Assembly (NCBI GenBank): GCA_922989275.2
Contig: OV277857.1
Location: forward strand, 45,237,083 to 45,301,082
Length of the DNA: 64,000 bases
DNA from: Gari tellinella
Taxonomy: Eukaryota > Mollusca > Bivalvia > Cardiida > Psammobiidae
Direction: 5' to 3'
A program made the position numbers and the translations under genes. The notes below the pieces were generated by a model, which ran no database searches, was not told the origin of the DNA, and saw nothing but the letters and a program-made list of their open reading frames with translations. The number at the start of each line of letters is the position of its first letter. The first letter of the stretch is position 1. Shown piece after piece: positions 11,155 to 22,231 of the stretch.

Positions 11155-12570
11155 TAAATAATAATAATAATAATAATAATAATTCTTTATTCAATCAGTA
11201 ACTTGAATTAACAAATTCCTCGTTACTCTTAACATATTAACATACACGTTAACATATTTACAGATGGCCAAAGTGGCCAAACAAACATGCATATAATAAT
11301 AATAATAATAATAATAAAAAAAGTATTTCAAATGATAGTAGATTTATTTTCGAAAATTTAGAATTTGAGGTTGAACTGCTATTTTCATGAAAAAAAAAGA
11401 TATTAAATGATCATTTTTGGTAAATGATTAGATAATAAAACACTGACTCGTATACAAATCAATCAAGGTAGTTCAGTGCAGCTTTCCTCATATCAAAAGC
11501 TTCATAGATATACCTTGATAGATTTAGTAAGGTTTTGGAACTATTTGATTTCATCAACTCTACATACTTATAAGCACTTGGGTTTTGGTAAAAATAACGT
11601 TTTAGATATTTTTTTCTTAAGTCAGTATACAGAGTACATACTAAAACAAAATGAAACTCGTCTTCTATGTCATGGTTGTAACAAAACACACAATACCTTT
11701 CCTCTCTTTCAGTTCTACCTGCACCGTAACGCCCGGATTCAATTCTTAAATTATGGGATGATAATCTCAACTTAGCTAAAATATACATGTACTTCTTTGG
11801 TAAAACAGTAAGATAATGTTCGTGTTCAAAAGTGTCTTTGAAAAATTTGTATGTATATAAAACGTTAGACTCTTGGATAGAAGCACACCAAGACTGTTTA
11901 AATACGTCCACTACTCTGGCTTTAAAAACAACATGAAACTTATTTAAATCCACCGTATATTGATTCAGCCAAACATAGGAAAAACCATAATCATCTAAAA
12001 GTTTTTTAACATCACTTAACCAGTTGGTTTTACCCTTGTTAAGATCATCACCCATTTCACTCAACAATGTTTGAAGAATAATATTTTCACTTAGAACAAG
12101 TTTGCACCAGTACTTAATTACTCTGCTATACCTATTGATATACAATGGAAACCTACCTAACTCACCGTAAATACACATGTTACGTGTAGAAGCTCTAACA
12201 CCTAATAATCTCTTACAAAATTTTAAATGCAGATTCTCCAATTGTTTACTTTTTGTGCAGCCCCACACTTCACATGAGTAATTCAAGATGGATCCTACGA
12301 AGGCATCGAAAAGCTGACAAAAAGTCTTTGGTTTAAAGCAATACTTTTTAACGTTTACAACCAATGTATTAAGGGCTTTTAATCCCTTACCTGTTAATGT
12401 ACTTATATAACTGTTAAATGTGCCAGTATAACTAAAAACAACGCCTAAATAAGTAAAATCATCTACAATTAAATTTAAAAAGTGGTAAATTCTAATCAAC
12501 TTTTGGCATTTTCTGTACAAGTTGCTTCCTTTTGTCCATTCCTTAACGATTTGCCACAATTTCGGAAGAG
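11155..12570 (-). mobile_element. 5'-truncated non-LTR retrotransposon (LINE), minus strand
   Basis: It contains a reverse-transcriptase C-terminal ORF, followed in the minus direction by two ATT-repeat tails (11293-11317 and 11157-11185). The distal tail is preceded by the polyadenylation-like 'gattgaataaagaa'. The ~135 bp between the two tails may be 3'UTR or a second, very short insertion. The LINE breaks the satellite array. The catalytic part of the RT is missing. Confidence 0.85.
11459..12559 (-). pseudogene. LINE ORF2 C-terminal fragment (366 codons)
   Basis: An open frame covering the region after the RT catalytic motifs. It includes the block 'DDFTYLGVVFS', the thumb-like stretch 'NYSCEVWGCTKSKQLENLHL' and a C-terminal Cys/His motif 'CVFCYNHDIEDEFHFVLVC'. 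The same order occurs in the LINE at 39.4-43.8 kb ('FTYLGVVFTSG', 'NYGSEVCGFTKADKLERVHL', 'CQYCNTLEDEYHFLLEC'), so both belong to one family. The fingers/palm domain with the ADD motif and the endonuclease are absent, so this is a 5'-truncated dead copy despite its open frame. The apparent start methionine lies close to the truncation point and is not a natural start. Confidence 0.85.
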
Positions 12571-12799
12571 GATAGTTGCCACCTAGACAATGTAAAGTCG
12601 ATTTTTCTTCAATTTACTTATCATAACGTTCTTCTTTCTTTCTTGTAATATAATTATAAACAATGTGACGTCGTAAGACGGCGACGTCATTTCCCAAGTT
12701 ACCTACATGTCCACGATAAATTGGTATTCACAACACATTATATAAAATACGAATAAAACGATTCCAAAGCCATGGTTGATAAGCTCGGTGTAATAAAAT
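12570..12799. other. Unassigned spacer
   Basis: Contains 'gtgacgtcgtaagacggcgacgtcat', a short CG-rich dyad around 12665-12690. No gene. Confidence 0.4.
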
Positions 12800-12942
12800 A
12801 AATATAAGATGTCAGTTGGCGTGACATTCAAATTATCAACCCTCGAAAACAACAATGTCATCCTCGGCTACGCCTCGGGTGACATTCTGTTTTTCGGGTT
12901 GACAATTTGAATGTCACGCACACTGCCATCTAATATTTATAT
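12800..12942. repeat. Long imperfect palindrome (~143 bp)
   Basis: The left arm runs from 'aaatataagatgtcag' through 'cgtgacattcaaattatcaa'. The right arm mirrors it with 'ttgacaatttgaatgtcacg' and 'catctaatatttat'. The centre is 'cctcggctacgcctcggg'. Probably a small foldback MITE. Confidence 0.75.
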
Positions 12943-13728
12943 AATATACACTAAGGTGGCATGAGATTCCTGTCATTATACAAGTATTTCCATGTCACTA
13001 TAGTATTCTATACTATGTACACGGAGGTGACATGAGGATTGTGTAATAATGCTTGTACATATATGTCCATGTCACTATAATATTTAATACTATGTACACG
13101 GAGATGCCATGAGATTCCTGTCATCATACTCGTATATCCATGTCACTTTAGTATTCTATACTATGTTCACTGATGTGACATGAGATTCCTGTTATTATAC
13201 AAGTATTTTCAAGTCACTACAGTATTCTATACTATGTAAACGGAGGCGACATGAGATTCCTGTCATAAAACAAGTATTTTCATGTCACTATAGTATTCTA
13301 TACTATGTACACTAAGGTATCATAAGATTCCTGTCATAATGCCTGTATGTACATGTCACTATAGTACCCTAAACTATGTAAACGGAGATGACATGAGATA
13401 CCTGTCATTATACAAGTACGTCCATGTAACTATAGTATTATAAACTATGTACACGGAGGTGACATGAGATTCCTGTCATTATACCTGTATGTCTATGTCA
13501 CTATAGCATTCTATACTATGTACACGGAGGTGACATGAGACTCCTGTCATTATACAAGTATTTCCATATAACTATAGTATAATTTACTATGTACACTGAG
13601 ATGATATGAGATTCCTGTCATAATGCCTGTATTTCCATATCACTCTAGTATTCAATACTATTTTCACTGAGGTGACATGAAATTCCTGTCATTATACAAG
13701 TTTTTCCATGTCACTATAGTATTCTATA

Positions 13729-14285
13729 CAGTGGTAAATACGCTATTCCTACCCATTTACGCGTTAATCTATGCGTAAGAAACGCATAGTGAACGGTTAA
13801 CGAACGCTTAACGAACTGTTAACGCCTAACGATCTTAACCCGTTTAAACGCGTTAATAAACGATTATACCAGAGATGCTGCGATTGGTGCTTCAGGTATC
13901 CGTTTCACGCGGTGATTTCGGATCTTATCGACAGGCACTGACCTCCCGCCTGTAACCAATCTATTTAGGTAACCCGCCTATATATGCCACTCAGATATCG
14001 GGGGATTAACAGTGTATTTCCAATTAAAGAAAGCAATGTTATCGGCGATACCACCTAATGTTCTGTAATAAACATGTCATAAAGTGGATGTGTAAACCGC
14101 TGAAGCTAGGGGGTCCGTCGGCTAAGTGATGACCCTTTCATCCGGGCTCTTTTAAACGCGTAAATAAACGCGTAACGAAACGGCTAGGAAAGGCGTTTAA
14201 CGAAAAGGATATTAAACGCATAGTGAACGGTTAACGAACGCGTAAGAAACGCGTAGAATGGGTAGGAATAGCGTATTTTCCACTG
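13729..14285. mobile_element. MITE family 1 copy within satellite
   Basis: 557 bp bounded by CAGTGGTAAATACGC... and its complement, with TA on both sides. The uninterrupted satellite monomer has a single TA at this point ('tattctatactatg'), so TA is the target duplication. Confidence 0.88.
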
Positions 14286-14784
14286 TACTATGTACACGGA
14301 GGTGACATGAGACTCCTGTCATTATACAAGTATTTCCATTTCACTATAGTATTCTTCACTATGTACAATGAGGTGACATGAGATTCCTTTCATAATGCCT
14401 TTATTTCTATTTCACTATAGTATGCTATACTATGTACACTTAGGTGACATCAGATTCCTGTCATAATGCCTGTATTTCCATGCTTCTATAGCATTATATA
14501 CTTTGTACACTGGGGTAGCATAAGATTCCTGTCATAATGTCTGTATTTACATGTCACTATAGCATTCTATACTATGTAGACTGAGGTAACATGATATTCC
14601 TGTCATTATACAAGTATTTCCATATAACTATAGTATTCTATATAATGTACACGGAGGTGACATGGGATTCCTGTCACAATGCCTGTATTTCCATGTCACT
14701 CTAGTATTCAATACTATGTTCACTGAGGTGACATGAACTTCCTGTCATTATACAAGTTTTTCCATGTCACTATAGTATTCTATA

Positions 14785-15344
14785 CAGTGGTAAATACGCT
14801 ATTCCTACCCATTTACGCGTTAATCTATGCGTAAGAAATGCATAGTGAACGATTAACGAACGCTTAACGAACTGTTAACGCCTAACGATCTTAATCCGTT
14901 TAAACGCGTTAATAAACGATTATACCAGAGATGCTGCGATTGGTGCTTCAGGTATCCGTTTCACGCGGTGATTTCGGATCTTATCGACAGGCACTGACCT
15001 CCCGCCTGTAACCAATCTATTTAGGTAACCCGCCTATATATGCCACTCAGATATCGGGGGATTAACAGTGTATTTCCAATTAAAGAAAGCAATGTTATCG
15101 GCGATACCACCCTATAATGTTCTGTAATAAACATGTCATAAAGTGGATGTGTAAACCGCTTAAGCTAGGGGGTCCGTCGGCTAAGTGATGACCCTTTCAC
15201 CTGGGCTCTTTTAAACGCGTAAATAAACGCGTAACGAAACGGCTAGGAAAGTCGTTTAACGAAACGGATATTAAACGCATAGTGAACGGTTAACGAACGC
15301 GTAAGAAACGCGTAGAGTGGGTAGGAATAGCGTATTTTCCACTG
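14785..15344. mobile_element. MITE family 1 copy within satellite, second higher-order unit
   Basis: 560 bp, very similar to the copy 1056 bp upstream and inserted at the same TA of the same monomer with matching flanks. It therefore arose by satellite duplication, not by independent transposition. Confidence 0.88.
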
Positions 15345-17420
15345 TACTATGTACACGGAGGTGACATGAGACTCCTGTCATTATACAAGTATTTCCATTT
15401 CACTATAGTATTCTTCACTATGTACAATGAGGTGACATGAGATTCCTGTCATAATGCCTTTATTTCCATTTCACTATAGTATGCTATACTATGTACACTT
15501 AGGTGACATGATATTCCTGTCATAATGCCTGTATTTCCATGCTTCTATAGCATTATATACTTGTACACTGGGGTAGCATAAGATTCCTGTCATAATGTCT
15601 GTATTTACATGTCACTATAGCATTCTATACTATGTACACTGAGGTAACATGATATTCCTGTCATTATACAAGTATTTCCATATAACTATAGTATTCTATA
15701 TAATGTACACGGAGGTAACATGGGATTCCTGTCACAATGCCTGTATTTCCATGTCACTTTAGTATTCAATACTGTGCACACTGAGGTGACATGAGATTAC
15801 TGTCATAATGTCTGTTTTTCCATTTCACTATAGTGTTCTATACTATCTCGTACACTGAGGTGACATGAGATTCCTGTCATTATACAAGTATTTCCATGTC
15901 ACTATAGTATTCTATACTATGTACACTGAGGTGACATGAGATTCCTGTCATAATGCCTGTATTTCCATGTCACTATACATGTAGTTTGCTATACTCTGTA
16001 CACTAAGTTGACATGATATTCCTGTCATAATGCCTGTATGTCCATGTGCCTATAATATTCTATACTATGTACACCGAGGTGACATGAGATTCCCGCATAT
16101 TGCCTGTATTTCCATGCCACTATAGTATTCTAAACTAAGTACACTGAGGTGACATGAGATTCCTGTTATAATGCAAGGCTGTCCATGTCCTTATAGTATT
16201 CTATAACATGTCCATTAATGTTACATGAGAGTCCTGTCAAATTGTAAAGATTTTAATAACACTGTTGAATTCTATATACCATGTACACTGAGTTGACATC
16301 AAATTCCTGTTACAATGCAAGTATTTCCATATCACTATAGTTTTCTATAGTAAGTTCACTGAAGTGACATCAAATTCCTGTCTTAATGCATGAATTTACA
16401 TGTCACTATAGTATTCTATACTATGTACACTGTGGTGACATGAAAGTCATGTCATAATGTGTTGATTTCCATGTTACTATAGGATTCTATACCATGTTCA
16501 TTTCGGTGACATGAGATTCCTGTCATAATGTAAGGATTTCTATGTCACTGTTGTTTCCTATACCATGTTGACTGAGGTGACATCAAATGCCTGTTATAAT
16601 GCAAGTATATCTAAGCCATTATAGTATTCTATACTATGTAGACAGAGTTGACATTAGATTACTGTAAAAATGCAAGGATGTCCATGCCATTAAAGAATTA
16701 TTTGCAATATACACTGCTGAAGGTCATAATGCAAGGATTACGATGTCCCTAAAGTATGCTCGACTATGTTCATTTAACTGACATAACATTCCTGTCATAT
16801 TGCAAGAATTTCTATGTTACTATAGTATTCTATACCATGTTCCCGTTGATGCTATGAGTTTCCTGTCATTATATATGGATTTCTGTGTTCCGAAAGTATT
16901 TTATACTTTGTTCCCTTAAATTGACGTTAGATTCCATTTATTTTGCATGGAGTATATGTCACCATAGTAGTCTATACTATGAACACTGAGTTGACATTAA
17001 GTTCCTGTAATATTGCAAATATTTCCATGTTACTCTAGTATTCTACATCATTTACTTTGAAGTGACATGATATTCCTGTCATGTTGCCAGAATGTTCGTG
17101 ACACTATAGTGTTTTATAGTATGTTCCTTTATGTAACATAATATTCCTGTCATTATGTAAATATTTCCAAGTCCCTATAGTATGCTGTACTACTTACATT
17201 GAGTTGGAATGAGAATTCTTTCATATTGCAAGGCTTTCCATGTAAGTATATATGACAATGACAATGATTTTAAATGCATCAAGGTCTAAGCCCCGTGCCA
17301 TAAATTAAATTCATGTTATAATATTAGGATATTTATGTCTCCGTTGACATGTATATTCTATACTATGTACACTGAAGTGACATGAGATTTTGTCAACATG
17401 CAAGGATTTCCATACTTTTG

Positions 17421-17900
17421 GTATTGACAAATACATGGCACACACCAACTATTAAAGCCACGAGCTCAGCAGTGCAAAGGTTATAAGCACTGCTAAGGTT
17501 TTTGGACAAAGGCAGGCAGGTTGATGTTTGTTAAGATCAGTTTCTGCCATCTATGGGCTAATTGGACCCCAAAGAGAGAGGGGCGGATACAGAAAACCCG
17601 GGCGTGATGCCATACGCTTATTATCAGGGTTCTCTGGTTAATTTTAGATGACCAGTGCAAAGCACAGATACATTGGACATAGGATTAGAAAGTATCATCC
17701 GAAAGACTGTCAGTCAGGCGGGGTATCGAACTCACGACTTCAGGTATCGTTGTCGATCGGGTTACAACTGCACCACGCCAGACAGACAGATAAACATACA
17801 TGCATATAGGGAACAATTGCATGTCCTCCCCAATTCACATATTTTGTGGGCATAAAAGATAATTATTACATGATTAGATCATCTTTGAAAACTAAGGAAA
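17421..17900 (-). mobile_element. tRNA-derived SINE-like remnant
   Basis: On the minus strand, ~17782-17713 reads a box A-like 'ggcgtggtgcagttgtaacc' and a box B-like 'gtgagttcgatacccc'. The flanking region 17450-17700 shows no coding signal. Interpreted as a SINE or tRNA pseudogene. Confidence 0.45.
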
Positions 17901-18220
17901 GTGTAGCCGGGTTGTGTTTATAGTTAAATTGTAAGAGAATTTTGTAATGTGCGGATATTTCAGATGGGAGAGTACTCCCCTGTAATTTAGGGGTCCCGGG
18001 TAAGAGTCCAGGTCTGGCTGCATATTTGTCTCACCATGTTTGTTTGTCTTTTGATACTGCTTTACACCTCTTTCGAGTATTACTAGCAGAGGCACTTATG
18101 GGGTACATTAGAGACTGGACCTGGACGGTGACTTTATCCCGACACCGACGAACCAGTCATAATGCTAACCCGAAATCCTGAGCGCCAAGGAGGGGAGCCA
18201 TTACTACCAATTTAAAAGTA

Positions 18221-18581
18221 CAGCGCTCCCTCCCTACAATGGCCCTCCTAAAATGACTCCCTCCTTTCAACAACACTTGCTGTTGTTCCCTAAACAAGAC
18301 AATTATGTCCAACCTATTAACGGCTGACATGTCGTCTGCTTAAAATTGTCGTCTGTTGTTTTTCTCAAATTTACATAAAAGGACAATTCGACAGATAAAA
18401 ACTTCATGAATAACGAGTGGCAAACAGCTTGAATCCAGATCAGACGCCGCGTAACGCGGCGTCTGATCTGGATTCAAGCTGTTTTCAAATGAAATCAATG
18501 TTCCTCCCTATAACGACTCCCTCCGAACAACGGACACATTCTGTGTCTCCCACTGGATGTCATTGTAGAGAGGGAGCGCTG
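18221..18581. mobile_element. MITE (TIR CAGCGCTCCCTCCCTACAAT) carrying palindrome A
   Basis: The TIRs CAGCGCTCCCTCCCTACAAT and 'attgtagagagggagcgctg' bound 361 bp. The left flank is TA, the right TT. The TIR and TA-like target suggest a pogo/Tc1-type MITE (inference). Palindrome A lies in its second half. Confidence 0.7.
18421..18485. repeat. Palindrome family A, perfect copy
   Basis: About 30-bp arms that pair without mismatch around a single central base. The arm starts 'aacagcttgaatccagatca' and ends in 'gacgccgcgt'. Confidence 0.9.
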
Positions 18582-18953
18582 TTTTTTGTTTGAACACGCA
18601 ACCTCCCGCACTGTGCAAATGTAACATAGATCTGGTGAGAAACAATGTGCATCCAGACCTTGGCTCAAACATTACGGATCGAGGGCTCTCCGTTCTGAGC
18701 TATTCAGGCCGCTGACATAAATCTCTCACTGTTCAACTATAAACTCAACCCGGCTACACACCCTTCTCTACACAGAAATGGTCCCGAATTCTTAATTAAT
18801 GAACACTCCAAGAGTTTATCTTAGAGGAGCGTAATGTTTCTATTAAATATTTTTTAAACAAAGGCATAATCTTTCTTATTTTTTAATTCGATATATATAT
18901 ATATATATAATTGTAAAGGTAAAAATGACTAAACACACCTTCTATTTTTTCTT

Positions 18954-19005
18954 TTTTATTACCATACGCGTTTCGCCTCTCGGCTCATCAGTGATTGTAA
19001 TATAT
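18954..19005 (-). ncRNA. Hammerhead ribozyme, minus-strand copy
   Basis: The minus strand reads ...atca CTGATGA, stem II gcc-gaga-ggc, GAAA, then 'cgcgta' and 'tggtaat'. Compared with the plus copy, stem I has one A to G change that still allows a G-U pair, so pairing is preserved. Confidence 0.65.
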
Positions 19006-19106
19006 TTGTTGCTATGACGTGGCGTCAATGGTAACGCTACGTCATAAATGTGACGTCATAAACGTGACGTCATAACGTCATTTTAGTGGAACATAGCAAC
19101 AAATAT

Positions 19107-19153
19107 ATTACAATCACTGATGAGCCGAGAGGCGAAACGCGTATGATAATAAA
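19107..19153 (+). ncRNA. Hammerhead ribozyme, plus-strand copy
   Basis: The core CTGATGA is at 19117-19123. Stem II is 19124-19126 with 19131-19133 around a GAGA loop, followed by G-A-A at 19134-19136. A minimal stem III forms from ACGCGT (19137-19142), with position 17 = A19143. Stem I pairs 19144-19147 (tgat) with 19113-19116 (atca). Predicted cleavage is after A19143. All universally conserved core bases are present. The short palindromic stem III is typical of Penelope-type hammerheads, which may act as dimers (established knowledge); activity here is untested. Confidence 0.72.
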
Positions 19154-19336
19154 AAAGAAAAAATAGAAGGTGTGTTTAGTCATTTTTACCTTTACAATTA
19201 TATATACTTTTGCCGGAATATTTTACATTTTCCGTCTATATATATATATATATATATATTTACTCTCTGTGAGTTTCATATTTCCCTACTTTTAGTCGTC
19301 AATGTAACTTGGTGTTCATAGAAAGAAACATATCCC

Positions 19337-19401
19337 CTCAAACCTGGGATCGAACCCGGGTCGCCATGTTCGCAGTCATACTCTCTACCACGTCGCCATA
19401 A
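19337..19401 (-). mobile_element. tRNA-like SINE remnant
   Basis: The minus strand has 'ggcgacgtggtagagagtat' (box A-like) and 'cccgggttcgatcccagg' (good box B and T arm). It is shorter and less well paired than a real tRNA. Confidence 0.5.
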
Positions 19402-20317
19402 AACACTATTGAACAGCAAGGGCTGAAGGCCGTACTTGTAAGTGAAAATAACCTATACATACTGTGATACAAAGGGTTTCTGTCAACTTAAAATCCAAAA
19501 CTTTATATCACAAGTCTCGTCCTCGTCTCTACTTTCAATTTCATTTTCATTAATCTAAGCCCTTAATTAATGGATTAGCCCAATTCGTCAACAAGAGAAT
19601 ACATAAGCAAACAGGGAATATTCTGATCAGACACCGTAGTTGCAGCGTCTCATAAGGGTACTGTTTGAAAGTTCATATGAAACATTCTGATTTATGGACA
19701 ATCACTGTGAACAGTATAGAACAACCTCATACGAGCGTAGTTCATCATACATCTGTTGTTAGAGTCGCTTATTAAACTAATAAGACTTCCTCGTGGATCA
19801 TGGCATGATACCCAGGAATTTATTATACATCTATAAGGACATATATTACAGCAAGTTTCATTGTAATATTAAGACAACCGATAACTTACCTATGATTCTA
19901 CATTCCTCTCAGTGGCTAAAAAGGTGTAGACGACGAGTTCAGTGTTTACACACGAAAGCGTTACGTCAGCAGAAGCGCAAAAATTGTGACGTCAGACATG
20001 AGAATACTGACATTTTATGATTTAGCGCTAGCCCTAAATAATATCATATGTAAAACCTGTAATAATGGACACTGAATACGGTAGCCTGTAGATCTTTAAA
20101 GACAGATTAAATCACTGCTTAATGCATGACAAAAGTAATGCATAAAATATCCTTTAATTTTTATCATTTAGCATTACTTTTGTCATGTGTTAAGCTGCCA
20201 TCTGTCATATAGGCTATAAATCCTTACAAAGTTTAGTTGTCACTTGACTATACTTGCATCTGATAGTGTTCATCATTACATTAGAGACTAAACAATTTAT
20301 TGTAAAAACAAATTTGT
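19402..20317. other. Unassigned intergenic sequence
   Basis: No gene supported. At 19633-19675 a decayed palindrome A ('tctgatcagacaccgtag', 'gtactgtttgaaag') is visible. 20130-20190 has an inverted 'aatgcatgacaaaagtaatg' and 'cattacttttgtcatg' pair. Confidence 0.45.
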
Positions 20318-20388
20318 AGCGAATGGAACTCGATCCTAGAATATTTGGATTGCTAGTCAATCACTCTACCAACTGCGCTAGTAAAGAA
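20318..20388 (-). mobile_element. tRNA-derived SINE-like sequence
   Basis: The minus strand reads 'tactagcgcagttggtagag' (good box A) and 'aggatcgagttcc' (box B). The anticodon arm does not form a clean 5-bp stem with a 7-base loop. Likely a SINE head. Confidence 0.5.
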
Positions 20389-20748
20389 GACACTGAAGTT
20401 TATCAAACTGTTCTTTATGTAAATGTTCACTATAAACACATGCCGAAAAAGATCATGTGAAAGTCATCAGCATTTCCGGAACTCGAGATGCGGGCCGCCC
20501 GCTGTCAAACCACCTTAAACAACCTGAGTGGCTGTAAACTAACAATTGTTGTGTTTATATTTAAAAGATTTTTTTTTTATCATGATAGGTATTGTATCAC
20601 GACTTAAGTATTGCAATACACATTTTATTCTCACAGGCAATACGTATCATGATATGTATCGTCGTTAAAATGAAATATCAGGATAGGAATCGTGAAAATA
20701 AATAATTGCCGATGCACAGCTCTAGCTGAAAGTAAAGCAGAATGCGCC

Positions 20749-21048
20749 TTAACTCATTACCCCATAAATACGCCTTTTTATGACTTTAATTTATTCCTCC
20801 ACTAAAGAAAATAGTTTCAATTTTTTCAGTCAGGAATATATGCAGCATAAGAAATTTTTTCTATATTCAAACAGATGATAATTTAAAGCAGGCTGAAAGT
20901 AAAGCAGAATGTGCTCTATTTGGTGCATTCTGCTATACTTTTCGTTAAATAAAGTCTTTATTATTATTATTATACTTATACTTTCAACCTGCTTTAAGTA
21001 AGTCACTTTATTTCAAAATTAGAAAATGCTTTTGGGATAATTGGTTAA
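20749..21048 (-). mobile_element. TTAA-type MITE carrying palindrome B
   Basis: Bounded by TTAA at 20749-20752 and 21045-21048. The left terminus 'ctcattaccccat' matches the family terminus. Internal 'cctccactaaagaaaatag' and a family-B palindrome at ~20884-21000 are present. TTAA targets with C-rich termini are typical of piggyBac-type elements (superfamily is inference). The palindrome is broken by a tiny LINE insertion. Confidence 0.65.
20942..20976 (+). mobile_element. Ultra-short LINE 3'-end insertion (~35 bp)
   Basis: 'aaataaagtctttattatta' is a LINE-like 3' end with an ATT tail. It is flanked by TATACTTT at 20934-20941 and 20977-20984. Removing it plus one 8-bp copy restores an almost normal palindrome B right arm. 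Confidence 0.6.
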
Positions 21049-21149
21049 GGAACTTTTCTGTAGTGGAGGAATAACTTCAAGGCATAAAAGGCATATACAT
21101 TGGGGAATGGGATTAGTGACCACTCAACAGAAGGTCCCTGTGTTGAATC

Positions 21150-21419
21150 CAGGGCTGCCATTCTCCGGATTTTTCCTAAATCTTCGGATTTTTTTCTAGT
21201 ACATGGTAGCTTAAAGCAGGCTGAAAATAAAGCAGAGTGTGCATTAAGGCGCATTCTGCTTTACATCCAGTCTGCTTTAAGCAGCCACATGTTTACAAAA
21301 CTACATGTAGAAAAAGGTGATGGGGTAAAGGTACGATTCGTAAAATCGCACTTGAAAACTGCAAATTTGGTAAACTTAGGATTTGTCATGTCAACTTATG
21401 GCAGTCCTGTGAATTTGAT
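21150..21419 (+). mobile_element. hAT-like MITE (TIR CAGGGCTGCCA) with palindrome B
   Basis: Starts CAGGGCTGCCATTC and ends ATGGCAGTCCTG. A reverse-orientation relative lies at 62852-63104. Palindrome B occupies 21210-21283. The candidate 8-bp duplication here is poor (5 of 8), but the relative has 7 of 8. hAT affinity is inferred from TIR and duplication length. Confidence 0.65.
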
Positions 21420-22019
21420 ACATGTAGTTGCTGAATACAGGATGAAAATAATGCAGAGCTCCCAAAGGAGCTATCATTTCTATTATTTGAAGCTAATGGT
21501 ATTATTTCTTTCCAATGGATTTAAAGTTGACATTTGCTAGACGACATATCCACGCTTCACTGGGTGCTTAAATTGCTAATAGTACAATATTTATATTGAC
21601 TGTATAATTATTAAAACCCAGAATATTCCATTCTGTACAACCCATTAACCACTTGAATAGAGTGAATGGATTTGCCCAAGATTTTCTTGACAAGTGCTCA
21701 TGATGCCCTAAATAAGCAGCCCTCTAGCTAACTTGATAATGCCATCTCTAGGTTCTACGGTGTGAAAAAGCATTGAAACTCAATGTGATTGTTATAGTAT
21801 ACAGTTACGCATGTATTAAGTTGCTGTTTTGAAAAGTTGGTGCCCTAGACAAGTGGCTTCTTTCTGCAAGACAACTGTAATTTACATAATGCATCTTTTG
21901 AGATTCTTTTCGCCTAAATTTGAAACACTTCTCTGTAGAAAGTTTCATCCTTCTGCATTGACTGGCAGCTCAATAGGTTTGACTGTACAATTATTGGTGA
22001 GAGGCATTGCTCAAAGAGA
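21420..22019. other. Unassigned sequence
   Basis: No recognisable gene or repeat beyond short AT-rich motifs. Confidence 0.4.
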
Positions 22020-22231
22020 TTAACCCTTTGCCAGCTGGTCGCGACTTTATTGATGTTTGCAAACAGTTTAGATCCAGATCAGACACCGCGAAACGCGGTG
22101 TTTGATCTGGATCCAAACTGTTTGACACTCTTCTTTAGGTTTCTTTACTTAAAAAATGTATAAATCTAAATTTAACAAACTTTGCAGACGATAATTTCGA
22201 AGCAGACGAGATCTCGCAGGATAAGGGTTAA
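22020..22231. mobile_element. TTAA-type MITE carrying palindrome A
   Basis: TTAA at 22020-22023 and 22228-22231. Termini are 'ccctttgccagctgg' and 'ggataaggg'. The palindrome at 22059-22124 has compensating arms ('gaccaccgcg'-type loop changes on both sides). Confidence 0.75.

Larger units (their letters stand above)
12943..17420. repeat. Satellite array, ~71-bp monomer, with higher-order structure
   Basis: Same monomer as 9040-10960, most regular between 12943 and 16150 and increasingly decayed to ~17420. It contains two copies of MITE family 1 (13729 and 14785). Each is followed by the same ordered series of about seven variant monomers, giving a 1056-bp higher-order unit repeated twice. 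Confidence 0.9.
17901..18759. mobile_element. Foldback of two head-to-head tRNA-SINE-like arms
   Basis: Terminal arms 'gtgtagccgggttg' (17901) and 'caacccggctacac' (18759) are inverted copies. The inversion continues inward: 'tttatagtt' opposite 'aactataaa', and 'ccaggtctggctgcat' opposite 'atgcaccag'-type sequence. The minus-strand arm has a clear box A 'tagctcagaacggagagc', so each arm resembles a tRNA-derived SINE. A separate MITE sits between the arms. Confidence 0.6.
18909..19205. mobile_element. Inverted pair of Penelope-like/retrozyme termini
   Basis: ~110-bp arms (18909-19018 and 19087-19205) are nearly perfect inverted copies, each containing a hammerhead ribozyme core. The ~70-bp centre carries repeated TGACGTCA (CRE-type) palindromes. 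Hammerhead motifs of this minimal form are known from Penelope-like elements and metazoan retrozymes. An isolated inverted pair of termini without ORF is my reading. Confidence 0.65.

Noticed and set aside
20318..20388. Functional tRNA gene
   Set aside because: Anticodon arm cannot form a standard 5-bp stem and 7-base loop; read as a SINE head.
21100..21540. 146-codon ORF as a host gene
   Set aside because: It runs through a hAT-like MITE and its palindrome; the opposite strand is equally open there because of the palindrome.
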